In this document: piece by piece, positions 20,478 to 29,575 of the stretch
Layout: each line of letters opens with the position of its first letter
Position numbering within the stretch: position 1 is the stretch's first letter
Assembly (NCBI GenBank): GCA_029203125.1
Contig: CP119317.1
Coordinates: 1 to 64,000, forward strand
Direction of reading: 5' to 3'
Origin: Candidatus Cohnella colombiensis
GTDB lineage: Bacteria > Bacillota > Bacilli > Paenibacillales > Paenibacillaceae
Length of the DNA stretch: 64,000 nucleotides
The notes under the pieces: model-generated
Seen by the model: only the letters and a program-made list of their open reading frames with translations
Told to the model about the DNA's origin: nothing
The model's database searches: none
Position numbers and translations under genes: made by a program

Positions 20478-21281
20478 ATGCGCATCGATTACCATACGCA
20501 CAATTATCGTTGTGGGCATGCTGTGGGAAATCTGGAGGAATATGTGCAAAGCGCAATTGCTAAAGGGTTGCGTGAGATTGGATTATCCGATCATATGCCA
20601 CTCCTTCATGTTGATCCAGTTGCGAATGCGGACAGCGCGATGGCGATGGCAGAATTGCCTGGGTATGTGGAAGAGTGCCTCCAACTGAAGGAGAAGTATA
20701 AGGATCAGATCGCGGTTCGTGTCGGACTTGAAGGAGACTTCATCGAGGGCTATGAGGATCAGATTGCGGCAATTGTGAATGGTTATCCATGGGATTATGT
20801 TATTGGTTCCGTCCACTTCCTCGGGTCGTGGGATGTGACGGATTTCCGTCAAGTGAACCAATGGGAAGGGCGTAGTGTCGTAAGTGTATATGAGCAATAC
20901 TTCGATGCGATTCAGAAAGCGGCGGCAACAGGTTTATACGATTTCATCGGTCATATCGATGCGATTAAAAGGTTCGGATATAAACCTGAGGAGGATGTAT
21001 CCGCTCTGGAAAATGCTGCATTAGCTACGATTGCGAACCAAGATCTAGCGATTGAACTGAATGCGGCAGGCTTCTACGCCCCCGTTAAGGAGATGTACCC
21101 CTCTCAGCGGATGCTCGTACAAGCGAAGGCGCTAAACATCCCTGTGACGTTCGGATCGGATGCTCATCATCCGGATAAAATCATCCAAAAGGGCGATACT
21201 GCGCGGGAGTTGCTCCTTCAGGCGGGATACACTCAGCTGGCTACTTTCGAAGGTCGGAAACGGACACTGAAATCTTTTTGA
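20478..21281 (+). CDS. hisJ: Histidinol-phosphatase (PHP family)
   Basis: This removes phosphate from histidinol phosphate, completing the pathway encoded in this cluster. PHP-domain metal motifs are visible: DYHTHNYRCGH at the N terminus, GLEGDFI, GSVHFLG, GHIDAIKRFG and the C-terminal GSDAHHPD. ATG 20478 has AGGTGA seven bases upstream and is preferred to the in-frame GTG at 20469. The length is 267 residues, as in Bacillus HisJ/HisK. It sits nine bases after hisIE. Confidence 0.93.
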   Translation: MRIDYHTHNYRCGHAVGNLEEYVQSAIAKGLREIGLSDHMPLLHVDPVANADSAMAMAELPGYVEECLQLKEKYKDQIAVRVGLEGDFIEGYEDQIAAIVNGYPWDYVIGSVHFLGSWDVTDFRQVNQWEGRSVVSVYEQYFDAIQKAAATGLYDFIGHIDAIKRFGYKPEEDVSALENAALATIANQDLAIELNAAGFYAPVKEMYPSQRMLVQAKALNIPVTFGSDAHHPDKIIQKGDTARELLLQAGYTQLATFEGRKRTLKSF

Positions 21282-21367
21282 AATCCAGTCGCACTTGTGT
21301 AATAATATAGCTTGAAATGACACTTTTCGACACTATGCTTTTCGAGAAATATTATTTGGAGGATAAC

Positions 21368-22321
21368 ATGCACAGCAGCAGCAAGCTTCGTATCTTTTCA
21401 GGATCATCGAATCCGTTATTGGCGGGTAAAATTGCCGAGCATCTAGGAATGCCGCTAGGGAAAATCAAGCTTTCTCGTTTTAAGAGCGGTGAAGTCTATG
21501 TTCACTATGAAGAGACGATTCGTAATTGCGATGTATTCCTAATACAGTCTCTATCTCACTCCATTAACGATTATTTTGTTGAGTTGCTCATTATGATCGA
21601 TGCTGCGAAGCGCGCTTCGGCTCGTACGATCAATGTCGTTCTACCTTATTATGGGTATTCGCGACAAGAGCGCAAAGCTGCTCCACGTGAACCGATTTCG
21701 GCGAAGATGGTTGCAGATGTGCTTACGACTGTAGGAGCGAATCGGATTGTAACGATTGATCTCCATGCTCCCGCAATTCAAGGCTTCTTCAATATCCCTG
21801 TGGATCATCTGACGGCGCTTGATTTGATCAGCGACTATCTGAAATCGAAACACATCGAGAATCCTGTCGTCGTTTCACCTGATGCTGGCCGTGCCTCAAC
21901 TGCGGAGAAACTTGCGAATCAGCTAGACTGTTCTTTTGCAATTATGATTAAGAAGCGTCCTGCACATAACGAATCCGTAATTACACACGTTATCGGTGAT
22001 GTAGAGGGCTGTACGCCAATTATTATCGAAGATATGATCGACACGGGAACGACAATCGTTAACGTGGTTGAAGGGTTGAAGGAACGCGGAGCGAAGGATG
22101 GCTTCGTCTGTGCGACGCATCCATTATTCTCAGCAAACGCGATCGCTAGACTTGATCATCCGAATATTCGTGAAGTTGTAGTAACCGACTCGATCCTGTT
22201 GCCGGAAGAGCGTCCAGATCGCTTTAAGGTCATAACGGTAGCTCCCATGTTAGCTGATGCAACACGCATCATCATGGAGGGTGGATCGATTAGTACGCTG
22301 TTCAAGGATGCAGGTGTGTAA
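21368..22321 (+). CDS. prs: Ribose-phosphate pyrophosphokinase
   Basis: This makes PRPP from ribose 5-phosphate and ATP, the substrate HisG consumes. The 317-residue protein begins KLRIFSGSSNPLLAGKIAEH and has YSRQERKAAPREPISAKMVA and the PRPP loop IIIEDMIDTGTTI. ATG 21368 follows TTGGAGGAT; upstream in-frame codons at 21317 are not preceded by a ribosome site. A weak promoter (TTGAAA, 16 bases, TATGCT at 21312-21339) lies between hisJ and prs. The housekeeping prs of Bacillales is normally beside glmU, so this may be a second copy tied to histidine synthesis; that is inference. Confidence 0.93.
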   Translation: MHSSSKLRIFSGSSNPLLAGKIAEHLGMPLGKIKLSRFKSGEVYVHYEETIRNCDVFLIQSLSHSINDYFVELLIMIDAAKRASARTINVVLPYYGYSRQERKAAPREPISAKMVADVLTTVGANRIVTIDLHAPAIQGFFNIPVDHLTALDLISDYLKSKHIENPVVVSPDAGRASTAEKLANQLDCSFAIMIKKRPAHNESVITHVIGDVEGCTPIIIEDMIDTGTTIVNVVEGLKERGAKDGFVCATHPLFSANAIARLDHPNIREVVVTDSILLPEERPDRFKVITVAPMLADATRIIMEGGSISTLFKDAGV

Positions 22322-22358
22322 TGGTGTAGCACGAATTTATATTTGTATAGTATAAGCT

Positions 22359-22398
22359 AAACCGTGAGGTCGCTAAGAAGCGATCATCGCGGTTTTTT
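22359..22398 (+). terminator. Terminator after the his-prs cluster
   Basis: An imperfect long stem around AACCGTGAGGTCGCT and AGCGATCATCGCGGTT is followed by six T residues, 38 bases after prs. Confidence 0.85.
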
Positions 22399-22541
22399 GT
22401 TTGCTCTTTCTGAGTGATGAATTGCTGAAATAAAACATAGATAGAAATTGTTAGTCATCACTGATAATCTAGAATCATATCAAGTGATAGATGTTGCAGC
22501 GACAATGTTTATTGAGAGCAAACAATGGGGGATTTGTCGAT

Positions 22542-23615
22542 ATGATCCAATTTTTACGATTAACGATTCTAGTATTCCTTCTCACAGGTTGTAGTTCTGG
22601 GCATGTAGCTAACAACAGTACTCAGCAACCTGCATACGAGAGCCCGCAGTTGACTTCAGTTCAAACCGCTACAAATGATGATGAAAGTCCGACAAGTAAT
22701 GTGACTCCTCCAACGGAGCCTAATAACGATGAGACGATCAAGAATACTCTCTTTACCCCTGATTTCAAAAGTATATCCGAGCTAATGAAATTAAAAAAGA
22801 ATCAAATCATTGAAAAGCTAGGTACGGATTATACTGATGGAAGTGGTGAAGGTACAGAATTCGGAGAAGGATTATTTTACGAACAGTATGGATTGTTTAT
22901 TACCTTCGGAATGTTTTCTAAAGCAGGTATAATTGATACCATCTATTGTCGCGACAATGTTGATATTAAAGGTGCGAAGCTGGGGATGACATTTGCTGAA
23001 ATTCAGCAGGTTTTAGGTGAAGGTGACCTTACGAATGAGCCCTATATTTCCTCAAGCAATTTTGGATTGTCCTATTATTTAGATAACTTGGCAATATGGT
23101 TTGGAGCGGATGAGGAAGATGGAGTCACATCTAAGCTGGAGATTACTGTGAGTTATTATGGATCTGAGGATCCGGTCTATCCGATCTATACGCAAGGTTT
23201 CAGTGACATTGAGGATATAATGAGCCTTAATGAGGAGCAAGTTGTTGCGAAATTTGGATCTGAGTATTCACTTTATTACGGTAACGATGGTGATACTCAT
23301 TTAGGAGAAGGATTGTATTATGCACAATATGGGATGGTCATTATTTTTGATTATGATCAGCAGCCAGCAAAGGTAGAATATATATTTTGTCAAGACAATG
23401 TCGACATTAAAGGTGCGAAAATGGGCATGACATTCAAAGAAATCCAAAAGATTCTTGGTAAAGGAGAATTACTTGATTTTAGTGATATGCCTTGGGGAAT
23501 CGCTTACCCACCATTCTACATTTTGACCTATGAGTTTGGGGAATTCACTGTTAGGTTCGGAGCGGATGAAAAAGATGGGGTCACGACTGAATTAGATATT
23601 CGAAGACGATACTAA
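22542..23615 (+). CDS. Lipoprotein with a duplicated DUF4309-like domain
   Basis: This is a predicted exported lipoprotein of 357 residues, of unknown function. The N terminus is a short signal peptide with lipobox LLTGC (Cys17), then a Ser/Thr/Asn/Pro-rich linker to about residue 70. Two homologous domains of about 125 residues follow. Each starts with a helix like MKLKKNQIIEKLG, continues with FGEGLFYEQYGL or LGEGLYYAQYGM, and has DNVDIKGAKLGMTFAEIQ or DNVDIKGAKMGMTFKEIQ. This resembles DUF4309-type lipoprotein repeats. ATG 22542 follows GGGGGAT and leads directly into the signal peptide; codons from 22491 do not. Base composition is more AT-rich than the flanking genes, hinting at separate ancestry. 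It is flanked by terminators, so it is probably a single-gene unit. Confidence 0.78.
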   Translation: MIQFLRLTILVFLLTGCSSGHVANNSTQQPAYESPQLTSVQTATNDDESPTSNVTPPTEPNNDETIKNTLFTPDFKSISELMKLKKNQIIEKLGTDYTDGSGEGTEFGEGLFYEQYGLFITFGMFSKAGIIDTIYCRDNVDIKGAKLGMTFAEIQQVLGEGDLTNEPYISSSNFGLSYYLDNLAIWFGADEEDGVTSKLEITVSYYGSEDPVYPIYTQGFSDIEDIMSLNEEQVVAKFGSEYSLYYGNDGDTHLGEGLYYAQYGMVIIFDYDQQPAKVEYIFCQDNVDIKGAKMGMTFKEIQKILGKGELLDFSDMPWGIAYPPFYILTYEFGEFTVRFGADEKDGVTTELDIRRRY

Positions 23616-23629
23616 ATAATGTAGGAATT

Positions 23630-23671
23630 AAATCGCTACCCCACTTTACTCAAAGTGGGGTAGCGATTTTT
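23630..23671. terminator. Strong hairpin terminator after the lipoprotein gene
   Basis: An 18-bp near-perfect stem, AATCGCTACCCCACTTT and its complement, is followed by TTTTTA on the plus strand and preceded by AAATT on the other. Confidence 0.88.
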
Positions 23672-23732
23672 AGTGGAGAATGATTAGCACGAGTAGTGGT
23701 AATTCGTAGTTGTTTAATGAAAGTCGTTGCTG

Positions 23733-23741
23733 TGTTATAAT
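23733..23741 (+). promoter_or_regulatory. Extended -10 promoter upstream of the TPR gene
   Basis: TGTTATAAT is an extended -10 element. No good -35 is present at 17 bases; TTGTTT at 23710 is 20 bases away. Transcription from here would leave a leader of about 125 bases before the ATG at 23873. Confidence 0.55.
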
Positions 23742-23872
23742 CTTGGACATACGGAATTAATCGATTGTGTTAGATCAATTCCTGTCTGGCCGGCGCAGAG
23801 CTACTTCTGTATTCAAGGATGCAGAAGGTATTTTGCTTGATGAACTATGTACAACAAGGAGGTGCCTTGCCG

Positions 23873-25606
23873 ATGAGTCAGCGCAAGCAAGCGGCGACCA
23901 ATGACCGACGACCTAAAGTAGTTCCGATTCGGATGGATGCCACTTTCTTCTTTGAACGAGCTGTTCAGTCGTTGGATCGCTACCATTATGACAAGGCATT
24001 GAAATATTTTCGTAAGGCAGTGGAATTTGAACCGGAAAATCCGGTGAATCATTGCAATATGGCGGGGATTCTGTCAGAGATGGGACGTTACGAGGAGTCG
24101 AATGATGTGCTCCGTGGTGTAATCGAGCAGATCGACCCTAAGATGACGGAATGTCATTATTATCTTGCGAACAACTATGCGAATATGGAACAGTATTTGG
24201 ATGCTGAAGAGTCACTTGTGCTTTATTTGGAAAATGATCTAGACGGGCTGTATTTGGATGAAGCGGAGGATATGTTAGAACTGCTTCACTTCGAACTACA
24301 ACGTCCGACGAAAATTACGACGATTAAGTCGAGAGAAAATTACTATGCCCATGATAAAGCCCGCGAGCTGCTGGAAGCAGGACACTTTGCTGAAGCGGTC
24401 AAAATATTGGAAGAAATCATTGAACGTCAACCGGACTTCTTAGCTGCACGCAACAACTTGGGCTTGGCTTATTACTACATGGGGCTGTTCGAAAAATCAA
24501 TTTCGACGATCAACGAGGTGTTAGAGGCAGAGCCGGGCAACTTGCATGCCTTGTGTAATCTCGCGATATTTTATCAGCATTCGAATCAAGAAGAGCAGCT
24601 TAGAATACTGCTTGATCGCTTGAATAAGACGTTGCCGATTCACCCCGAGCATGTGTTTAAGATGGCAACAACTCTAGGGATCGTAGGAGAGCACCGTGAA
24701 GCGTATCGACATTTCCGTCGCTTGCTACGAACAGGGGAGCTATCAGGAGAGCCGAGCTTACATCACTTTGCGGCGGTAGCAGCGGCGAACCTATCGCAAT
24801 ACGACGTTGCCGAGAAGCATTGGAAGCATGCGGAGAAGCTTGATCCTAATTCACCGGTGCCACAGTTCTATTTACGGAAATTAGAGCAAGTGAGGCGGGG
24901 TGAAGAACGTGCGCCTACGCACTATCACTATCATCTACCGTTTGAGGAGCAATTTCGCCAATGGGAGAAAGATCCTGGCGTTGTGACTGAAGCTCTAAAG
25001 CGGGATCCGCTTATTCGTTCGTCGTTTTTCTGGGCGCTGCGCCACGGTGACCGCAATACAAAAGTGAAGGTCATTCAAGCGCTAGGACTTGTTGCTGACG
25101 ATGAAGTAATCGACTCGTTAAAGTCATTCCTCATTGATGAGGGTGAAGATGATGAACTCAAACGGGTTGCAGTACTTGTGTTGCGCTCAATTGGTGTACA
25201 GGACACCCTGCATGTTACATTCAATGGAAAGCTAATCACATTGGAATCTAGACGAAGGTCTGAGAAGTTACCCCTGTGGGATAATGTGTGGCAAATGATT
25301 CTTGATCAAGCGATTGAAGGGATGCAAGGACGGTACGACATCGTGCAGCAGCATGACATGATGACGTTATGGGTCGATTATCTCTCTCGTGTCTATCCGA
25401 ATGTTCCGAAGCTCACCAAGTCAATGGGCTGGGCTGCCGCGCTAGAATATTGGACAGCGAAGATGCATCGTAAGACGGTGACTTACACCGATCTTGTCAG
25501 TCGATACGGCGTGTCGCAGGCAAGCATTAGTCGTTACGCTAATTTGATTGATGAAGCATGTGGAATTCGGGAAAAACTAGATTTAACTACCCCATCTTTT
25601 CCGTAA
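23873..25606 (+). CDS. yvcD: TPR-repeat protein (YvcD-like)
   Basis: This is a 577-residue soluble protein dominated by tetratricopeptide repeats. Clear TPR units include YDKALKYFRKAVEFEPENP near residue 40, AVKILEEIIERQPDFLAARN near 185 and SISTINEVLEAEPGNLHAL near 225. A HEAT-like segment follows around residues 390-450 and a helix-turn-helix-like end, VSQASISRYANLID. ATG 23873 follows AAGGAGGTG. A TPR gene (yvcD) also lies between the his genes and trxB in B. subtilis, so the name follows position and fold. Function is not established, and a scaffold role is only a guess. Confidence 0.75.
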   Translation: MSQRKQAATNDRRPKVVPIRMDATFFFERAVQSLDRYHYDKALKYFRKAVEFEPENPVNHCNMAGILSEMGRYEESNDVLRGVIEQIDPKMTECHYYLANNYANMEQYLDAEESLVLYLENDLDGLYLDEAEDMLELLHFELQRPTKITTIKSRENYYAHDKARELLEAGHFAEAVKILEEIIERQPDFLAARNNLGLAYYYMGLFEKSISTINEVLEAEPGNLHALCNLAIFYQHSNQEEQLRILLDRLNKTLPIHPEHVFKMATTLGIVGEHREAYRHFRRLLRTGELSGEPSLHHFAAVAAANLSQYDVAEKHWKHAEKLDPNSPVPQFYLRKLEQVRRGEERAPTHYHYHLPFEEQFRQWEKDPGVVTEALKRDPLIRSSFFWALRHGDRNTKVKVIQALGLVADDEVIDSLKSFLIDEGEDDELKRVAVLVLRSIGVQDTLHVTFNGKLITLESRRRSEKLPLWDNVWQMILDQAIEGMQGRYDIVQQHDMMTLWVDYLSRVYPNVPKLTKSMGWAAALEYWTAKMHRKTVTYTDLVSRYGVSQASISRYANLIDEACGIREKLDLTTPSFP

Positions 25607-25653
25607 GTATATAAAATGAACACTGCAATGCAGCGAATTTAGGAGGAAGTAAC

Positions 25654-26601
25654 ATGCATAAAGCAATCGTGGTAGGTACAGGACCTGCCGGACTTACAGC
25701 AGCGATCTACTCGGCTCGGGCAAATCTGTTTCCGTTAGTTATTGAAGGACCAGAGCCAGGTGGCCAATTGACGACGACAACTGACGTAGAGAATTTTCCG
25801 GGCTTTCCTGATGGGATTATGGGTCCAGATTTAATGGCCAATATGCGTAAGCAAGCAGAAAGATTCGGAGCAGAGTTCCGTACAGGATGGATTGAGCAAG
25901 TGGATCTGTCCAAGCGACCGTTCACGCTATCATTCGAAGGTGGAGAAACGTTGCAAACGGAAACGCTTATCATTTCTACAGGGGCTTCTGCAAAATATCT
26001 AGGTATTCCTGGAGAACGCGATAATGTTGGTCGTGGTGTGAGCACATGTGCGACTTGCGATGGTTTCTTCTTCCGTGGCAAGAAGATCATCGTTGTTGGT
26101 GGTGGCGATTCCGCAATGGAAGAAGCCAATTTCCTTACTCGCTTTGCTTCAGAAGTGACACTCGTTAATCGCCGTGAAGAGCTTAGAGCATCGAAGATTA
26201 TGCAGGACCGTGCACGTGAGAATAGCAAGATTGTGTGGGCGTTGAATAAGACTCCGCTTGAGGTCGTTGCTACAGGTATGGGAGTTACTGGCTTGAAGGT
26301 GCTTAACAATGCGACCGGTGAAGAGGAGATTCTAGAGACGCAAGGCTTGTTTGTTGCGATCGGGCATACGCCGAATACGAAGTTCCTTGGTAATCAGATC
26401 GATACGGATGAGCTTGGTTACATTCAAGTAAAGCCAGGCACGACGGAGACTAACATTCCAGGAGTATTCGCTTGCGGAGATGTTCAAGATCACAAGTATC
26501 GCCAAGCGATTACGGCTGCGGGTAGCGGCTGTATGGCTGCATTGGATTGCGAGAAATTTTTAGAAAACAATGTAACACATGATTGGAGTCAATCTGTTTA
26601 A
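25654..26601 (+). CDS. trxB: Thioredoxin reductase
   Basis: This cytoplasmic flavoenzyme reduces thioredoxin with NADPH. The FAD motif GTGPAGLTAAIYSARA is at residues 8-23, the redox-active pair C132-A-T-C135 sits in STCATCDGFFF, and the NADPH motif VVGGGDSAMEEA follows near residue 150. The C-terminal FAD contact is GVFACGDVQD. The length of 315 is standard. The start has AGGAGGAAG upstream. It belongs to the conserved trxB-rapZ-yvcK-whiA neighbourhood. Confidence 0.97.
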   Translation: MHKAIVVGTGPAGLTAAIYSARANLFPLVIEGPEPGGQLTTTTDVENFPGFPDGIMGPDLMANMRKQAERFGAEFRTGWIEQVDLSKRPFTLSFEGGETLQTETLIISTGASAKYLGIPGERDNVGRGVSTCATCDGFFFRGKKIIVVGGGDSAMEEANFLTRFASEVTLVNRREELRASKIMQDRARENSKIVWALNKTPLEVVATGMGVTGLKVLNNATGEEEILETQGLFVAIGHTPNTKFLGNQIDTDELGYIQVKPGTTETNIPGVFACGDVQDHKYRQAITAAGSGCMAALDCEKFLENNVTHDWSQSV

Positions 26602-26630
26602 CTATTATTCCTTTAGAGGTGTCAACTAAC

Positions 26631-27584
26631 ATGTCAGAATCATTGTATGTAGGCGTAGATTTGGGTGGGACGGCAATTAAAATTGGGTTATGTAACGCTT
26701 CAGGAGAGTTGCTTCGTACTCACGAAGGGCCAACGCAAGCAGCAGATGGCGCAAACGCCGTACTATCCAACATTGCGACCTATGTTCAAGAGCTTGTCGC
26801 TCCAGGCACGCCGGAATGGGATGCGGTAGCTGGAATTGGTATTGGAATCGCTGGGTTTTTGAACATTCCAGACGGCATTATCGAATTTTCTGCTAACTTG
26901 CCGTTCAAAGATGTGCATGTAAAGCAGATCATTGAGGAAAAGCTCGGTAAGCCGGTTAAGATCAATAACGATGCGAATGTTGCTGCTCTTGGGGAAGCGT
27001 GGGGTGGCGCTGGCAAAGGCATTTCCAACTGTGTTTGTTACACGTTAGGAACGGGTGTTGGCGGTGGTATCATCTTGAATGATCGCTTGATTGAAGGTTA
27101 TAAAGCGATGGCGGGTGAACTTGGACACATGGCTGTAGTTCCTGATCTTGAAGCCATTCAATGCGGTTGTGGCAAAAATGGTTGCTTGGAGACGGTATCG
27201 TCAGCCACGGGGATCATTCGGATGGCAGAAGATGCGGTAGGACGTGGTGATCGTACAGCACTTTCGCTTGTTGAAGAGCCTCTAACGGCTAAGCATGTAA
27301 TCGATGCTGCTAAGAGTGGCGATGAGGTTGCACAGCGGATCGTCTCTCGTGCGGCGTATTATCTTGGTAAATCAATGGCTACGATTGCGATAGTCGTAAA
27401 TCCGCAACGGTTCATTCTAGGCGGCGGAGTAAGTAAAGCTGGAGAATTCCTCTTCGGGCAAATTCGTGAAGTATTCCAAAAGCTAACACCTGCACAGGCG
27501 CAAGAAGGGGTCGAAATTGTGGCCGCAGAGCTGGGGAACAACGCCGGTGTAGTAGGAGCAGCAGGATTGTTCCTTCGCGCATAA
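26631..27584 (+). CDS. glcK: ROK-family glucokinase
   Basis: This phosphorylates glucose with ATP. The 317-residue protein has the ATP-binding YVGVDLGGTAIKIGL at its start, catalytic-type Asp in INNDANVAALGEAWGG, GTGVGGGIIL, and the ROK zinc motif CGCGKNGCLETVSS with ELGHM before it. It lacks an N-terminal helix-turn-helix, so it is a kinase and not a NagC/XylR repressor. ATG 26631 follows GAGGTG; in-frame codons from 26583 overlap trxB. In B. subtilis a Nudix gene (yvcI) lies here instead. Glucose as the substrate is inferred from family similarity. Confidence 0.9.
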   Translation: MSESLYVGVDLGGTAIKIGLCNASGELLRTHEGPTQAADGANAVLSNIATYVQELVAPGTPEWDAVAGIGIGIAGFLNIPDGIIEFSANLPFKDVHVKQIIEEKLGKPVKINNDANVAALGEAWGGAGKGISNCVCYTLGTGVGGGIILNDRLIEGYKAMAGELGHMAVVPDLEAIQCGCGKNGCLETVSSATGIIRMAEDAVGRGDRTALSLVEEPLTAKHVIDAAKSGDEVAQRIVSRAAYYLGKSMATIAIVVNPQRFILGGGVSKAGEFLFGQIREVFQKLTPAQAQEGVEIVAAELGNNAGVVGAAGLFLRA

Positions 27585-27678
27585 TCGAAGTGGACGCTTG
27601 ACCCCGTCGCAAGAAGGGAGTCAGGCGTTCTGTCTTTCATCATGATATGCTTGCAGGGAATGGGGAGAGGGGAAGCAG

Positions 27679-28569
27679 ATGGAGAACATGAAGGTACAGC
27701 CCACACTTGTTATTATTACTGGGATGTCTGGGGCGGGGAAAACGATCGCAGTTCAAAGCTTAGAGGATCTTGGCTTCTTCTGCGTAGATAATTTACCACC
27801 CGTTCTCATTCCAAAGTTTGCAGAATTAATTGAGCAATCGCAAGGTCGTCTTGCGAAGATTGCTTTGGTTATCGATTTGCGGGGACGTGAGTTTTTCCAA
27901 GCTTTATCTGAGTCGTTAAGTTATATTCGTGAAAACCATACGATCCATTATGAAATATTATTTTTGGATTCGACGGATGCTACACTCGTACAGCGATACA
28001 AGGAAAGTCGTCGTAGACATCCGCTTGCTCCTGAGGGAATGCCTCTGGATGGGATTCATATGGAGCGTAAGTTGCTAGAGGACCTTAAAGGTTTAGCCTC
28101 ACAGGTCATTGATACGAGCAACCTGAAGCCTGCGATGCTAAAAGAGACAATTGTTGGACGGTTTTCAAATATGGATCGTAGCAACATCTCAATCAATGTA
28201 ACGTCATTCGGGTTTAAATATGGCGTTCCGATCGATGCTGATTTGATCTTCGACGTGCGGTTTCTACCGAATCCCCATTATGTTGACCATTTACGTCCGA
28301 AGACGGGGCAAGATGCTGAAGTGTACGACTATGTCATGAAGTGGCCGGAAACGCAAACTTTTTTGACGAAGTTATTGGATATGCTGCAATATTTGATCCC
28401 GTTGTATCATAAGGAAGGTAAGAGTCAGATCGTGATCGGCATCGGCTGTACAGGTGGAAAGCACCGATCCGTTGCGCTGGCAGAGTATCTGGGGCGTAGA
28501 TTAGGAACGGGTGAAACCGAACAAATACGAGTAAGCCATCGTGATTCTCTTCGCGATCGGCATAACTGA
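27679..28569 (+). CDS. rapZ: RNase adapter / nucleotide-binding protein RapZ (YvcJ)
   Basis: This is a P-loop protein that in enteric bacteria steers RNase E to the GlmZ small RNA and in Bacillus (YvcJ) affects competence by an unresolved mechanism. Walker A GMSGAGKT is at 15-22. The conserved C-terminal block GIGCTGGKHRSVALAEYL forms the RNA/phosphate-binding domain. The length of 296 is normal. The start ATG has GGGGAGAGGGG upstream. It is followed ten bases later by yvcK and then whiA, the canonical order. Confidence 0.95.
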   Translation: MENMKVQPTLVIITGMSGAGKTIAVQSLEDLGFFCVDNLPPVLIPKFAELIEQSQGRLAKIALVIDLRGREFFQALSESLSYIRENHTIHYEILFLDSTDATLVQRYKESRRRHPLAPEGMPLDGIHMERKLLEDLKGLASQVIDTSNLKPAMLKETIVGRFSNMDRSNISINVTSFGFKYGVPIDADLIFDVRFLPNPHYVDHLRPKTGQDAEVYDYVMKWPETQTFLTKLLDMLQYLIPLYHKEGKSQIVIGIGCTGGKHRSVALAEYLGRRLGTGETEQIRVSHRDSLRDRHN

Positions 28570-28578
28570 GGTGAGTCG

Positions 28579-29568
28579 ATGACACCAGTGGAATCGAAGC
28601 TATCTCGCCTTCCCCGAATCGTTGTCATTGGTGGCGGGACAGGATTGTCTGTCATGCTTCGCGGATTGAAGGAGAAGCCGGTAGATATTACTGCGATTGT
28701 GACTGTGGCCGATGATGGAGGCAGCTCGGGAATATTGCGCGAGGAGCTTAACATCCCGCCTCCTGGAGATATTCGGAACGTGCTGACTGCCCTATCAGAT
28801 ACGGAGCCATTACTTGAGCAGGTGCTCAAGTATCGCTTCCATACTGGAGCTGGTTTAGCGGGTCACAGTTTAGGCAATCTCATACTAGCGGCGATGACAG
28901 ACATTACGGGTGATTTTGTAACCGGGATTAAAGAACTCAGTCGGATCTTCGCTGTTCGCGGACGCGTGTTGCCAGCAGCGAATCAAGCGATTGTACTGAA
29001 GGCTGTGATGGAGGATGGCTCCATCGTAGTAGGTGAATCGCGTATTCCGAAGTCAGGCTTACAGATCCGCAAGGTGTTCATTGAGCCGGCAGATGTGGAT
29101 GCATTACCGGAGGCTGTTGCTGCGCTTGAGCAAGCGGATGCCATTCTGATTGGACCTGGAAGTTTATATACGAGCATTATTCCGAATCTTATTGTTCCGA
29201 AGCTCGCTGAAGCGATTGTGAAGTCGGATGCGCTTAAATTGTTTGTCTGCAATGTAATGACACAGCCAGGTGAGACGGACAATTATTCGGTTAGTGATCA
29301 TTTGAATGCGATTCATATGCATATTGGAGAGCATCTCTTTGATTATGTTATTGTCAACGATGGAGAAATTCCGCCACAAGTGCAAAACCTATACGCGGAA
29401 AAGGGTGCGAAAGCGGTTCACTTGGATCTGGAGGAAGTAACGAAACGAGGCTATAAGGTTATTGCAGATCGCCTTGTATTATTTCGTACCTATTTGAGAC
29501 ACGATGCTGCGAAATTAAGCGACCATATTTATCAGCTTGTCGAGAATTGGTTGCTGCGAAAGGAGTGA
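28579..29568 (+). CDS. yvcK: Gluconeogenesis factor YvcK (CofD-like)
   Basis: This is a UDP-sugar-binding protein needed in Bacillus for normal cell shape and growth on gluconeogenic carbon sources. The CofD-type fold shows IVVIGGGTGLSVMLRGL at residues 14-30, VADDGGSSGILRE, and GLAGHSLGNLIL. The length of 329 is typical. It starts at ATG 28579 behind GAGGTGA and is closely spaced with rapZ and whiA (gap of seven bases to the whiA ATG), suggesting one transcript. Confidence 0.95.
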   Translation: MTPVESKLSRLPRIVVIGGGTGLSVMLRGLKEKPVDITAIVTVADDGGSSGILREELNIPPPGDIRNVLTALSDTEPLLEQVLKYRFHTGAGLAGHSLGNLILAAMTDITGDFVTGIKELSRIFAVRGRVLPAANQAIVLKAVMEDGSIVVGESRIPKSGLQIRKVFIEPADVDALPEAVAALEQADAILIGPGSLYTSIIPNLIVPKLAEAIVKSDALKLFVCNVMTQPGETDNYSVSDHLNAIHMHIGEHLFDYVIVNDGEIPPQVQNLYAEKGAKAVHLDLEEVTKRGYKVIADRLVLFRTYLRHDAAKLSDHIYQLVENWLLRKE

Positions 29569-29575
29569 AGCCGTC

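Noticed and set aside
25707..26309. A 200-codon minus-strand frame antisense to trxB
   Set aside because: It lies fully within a confidently assigned gene and lacks any family resemblance or ribosome site.
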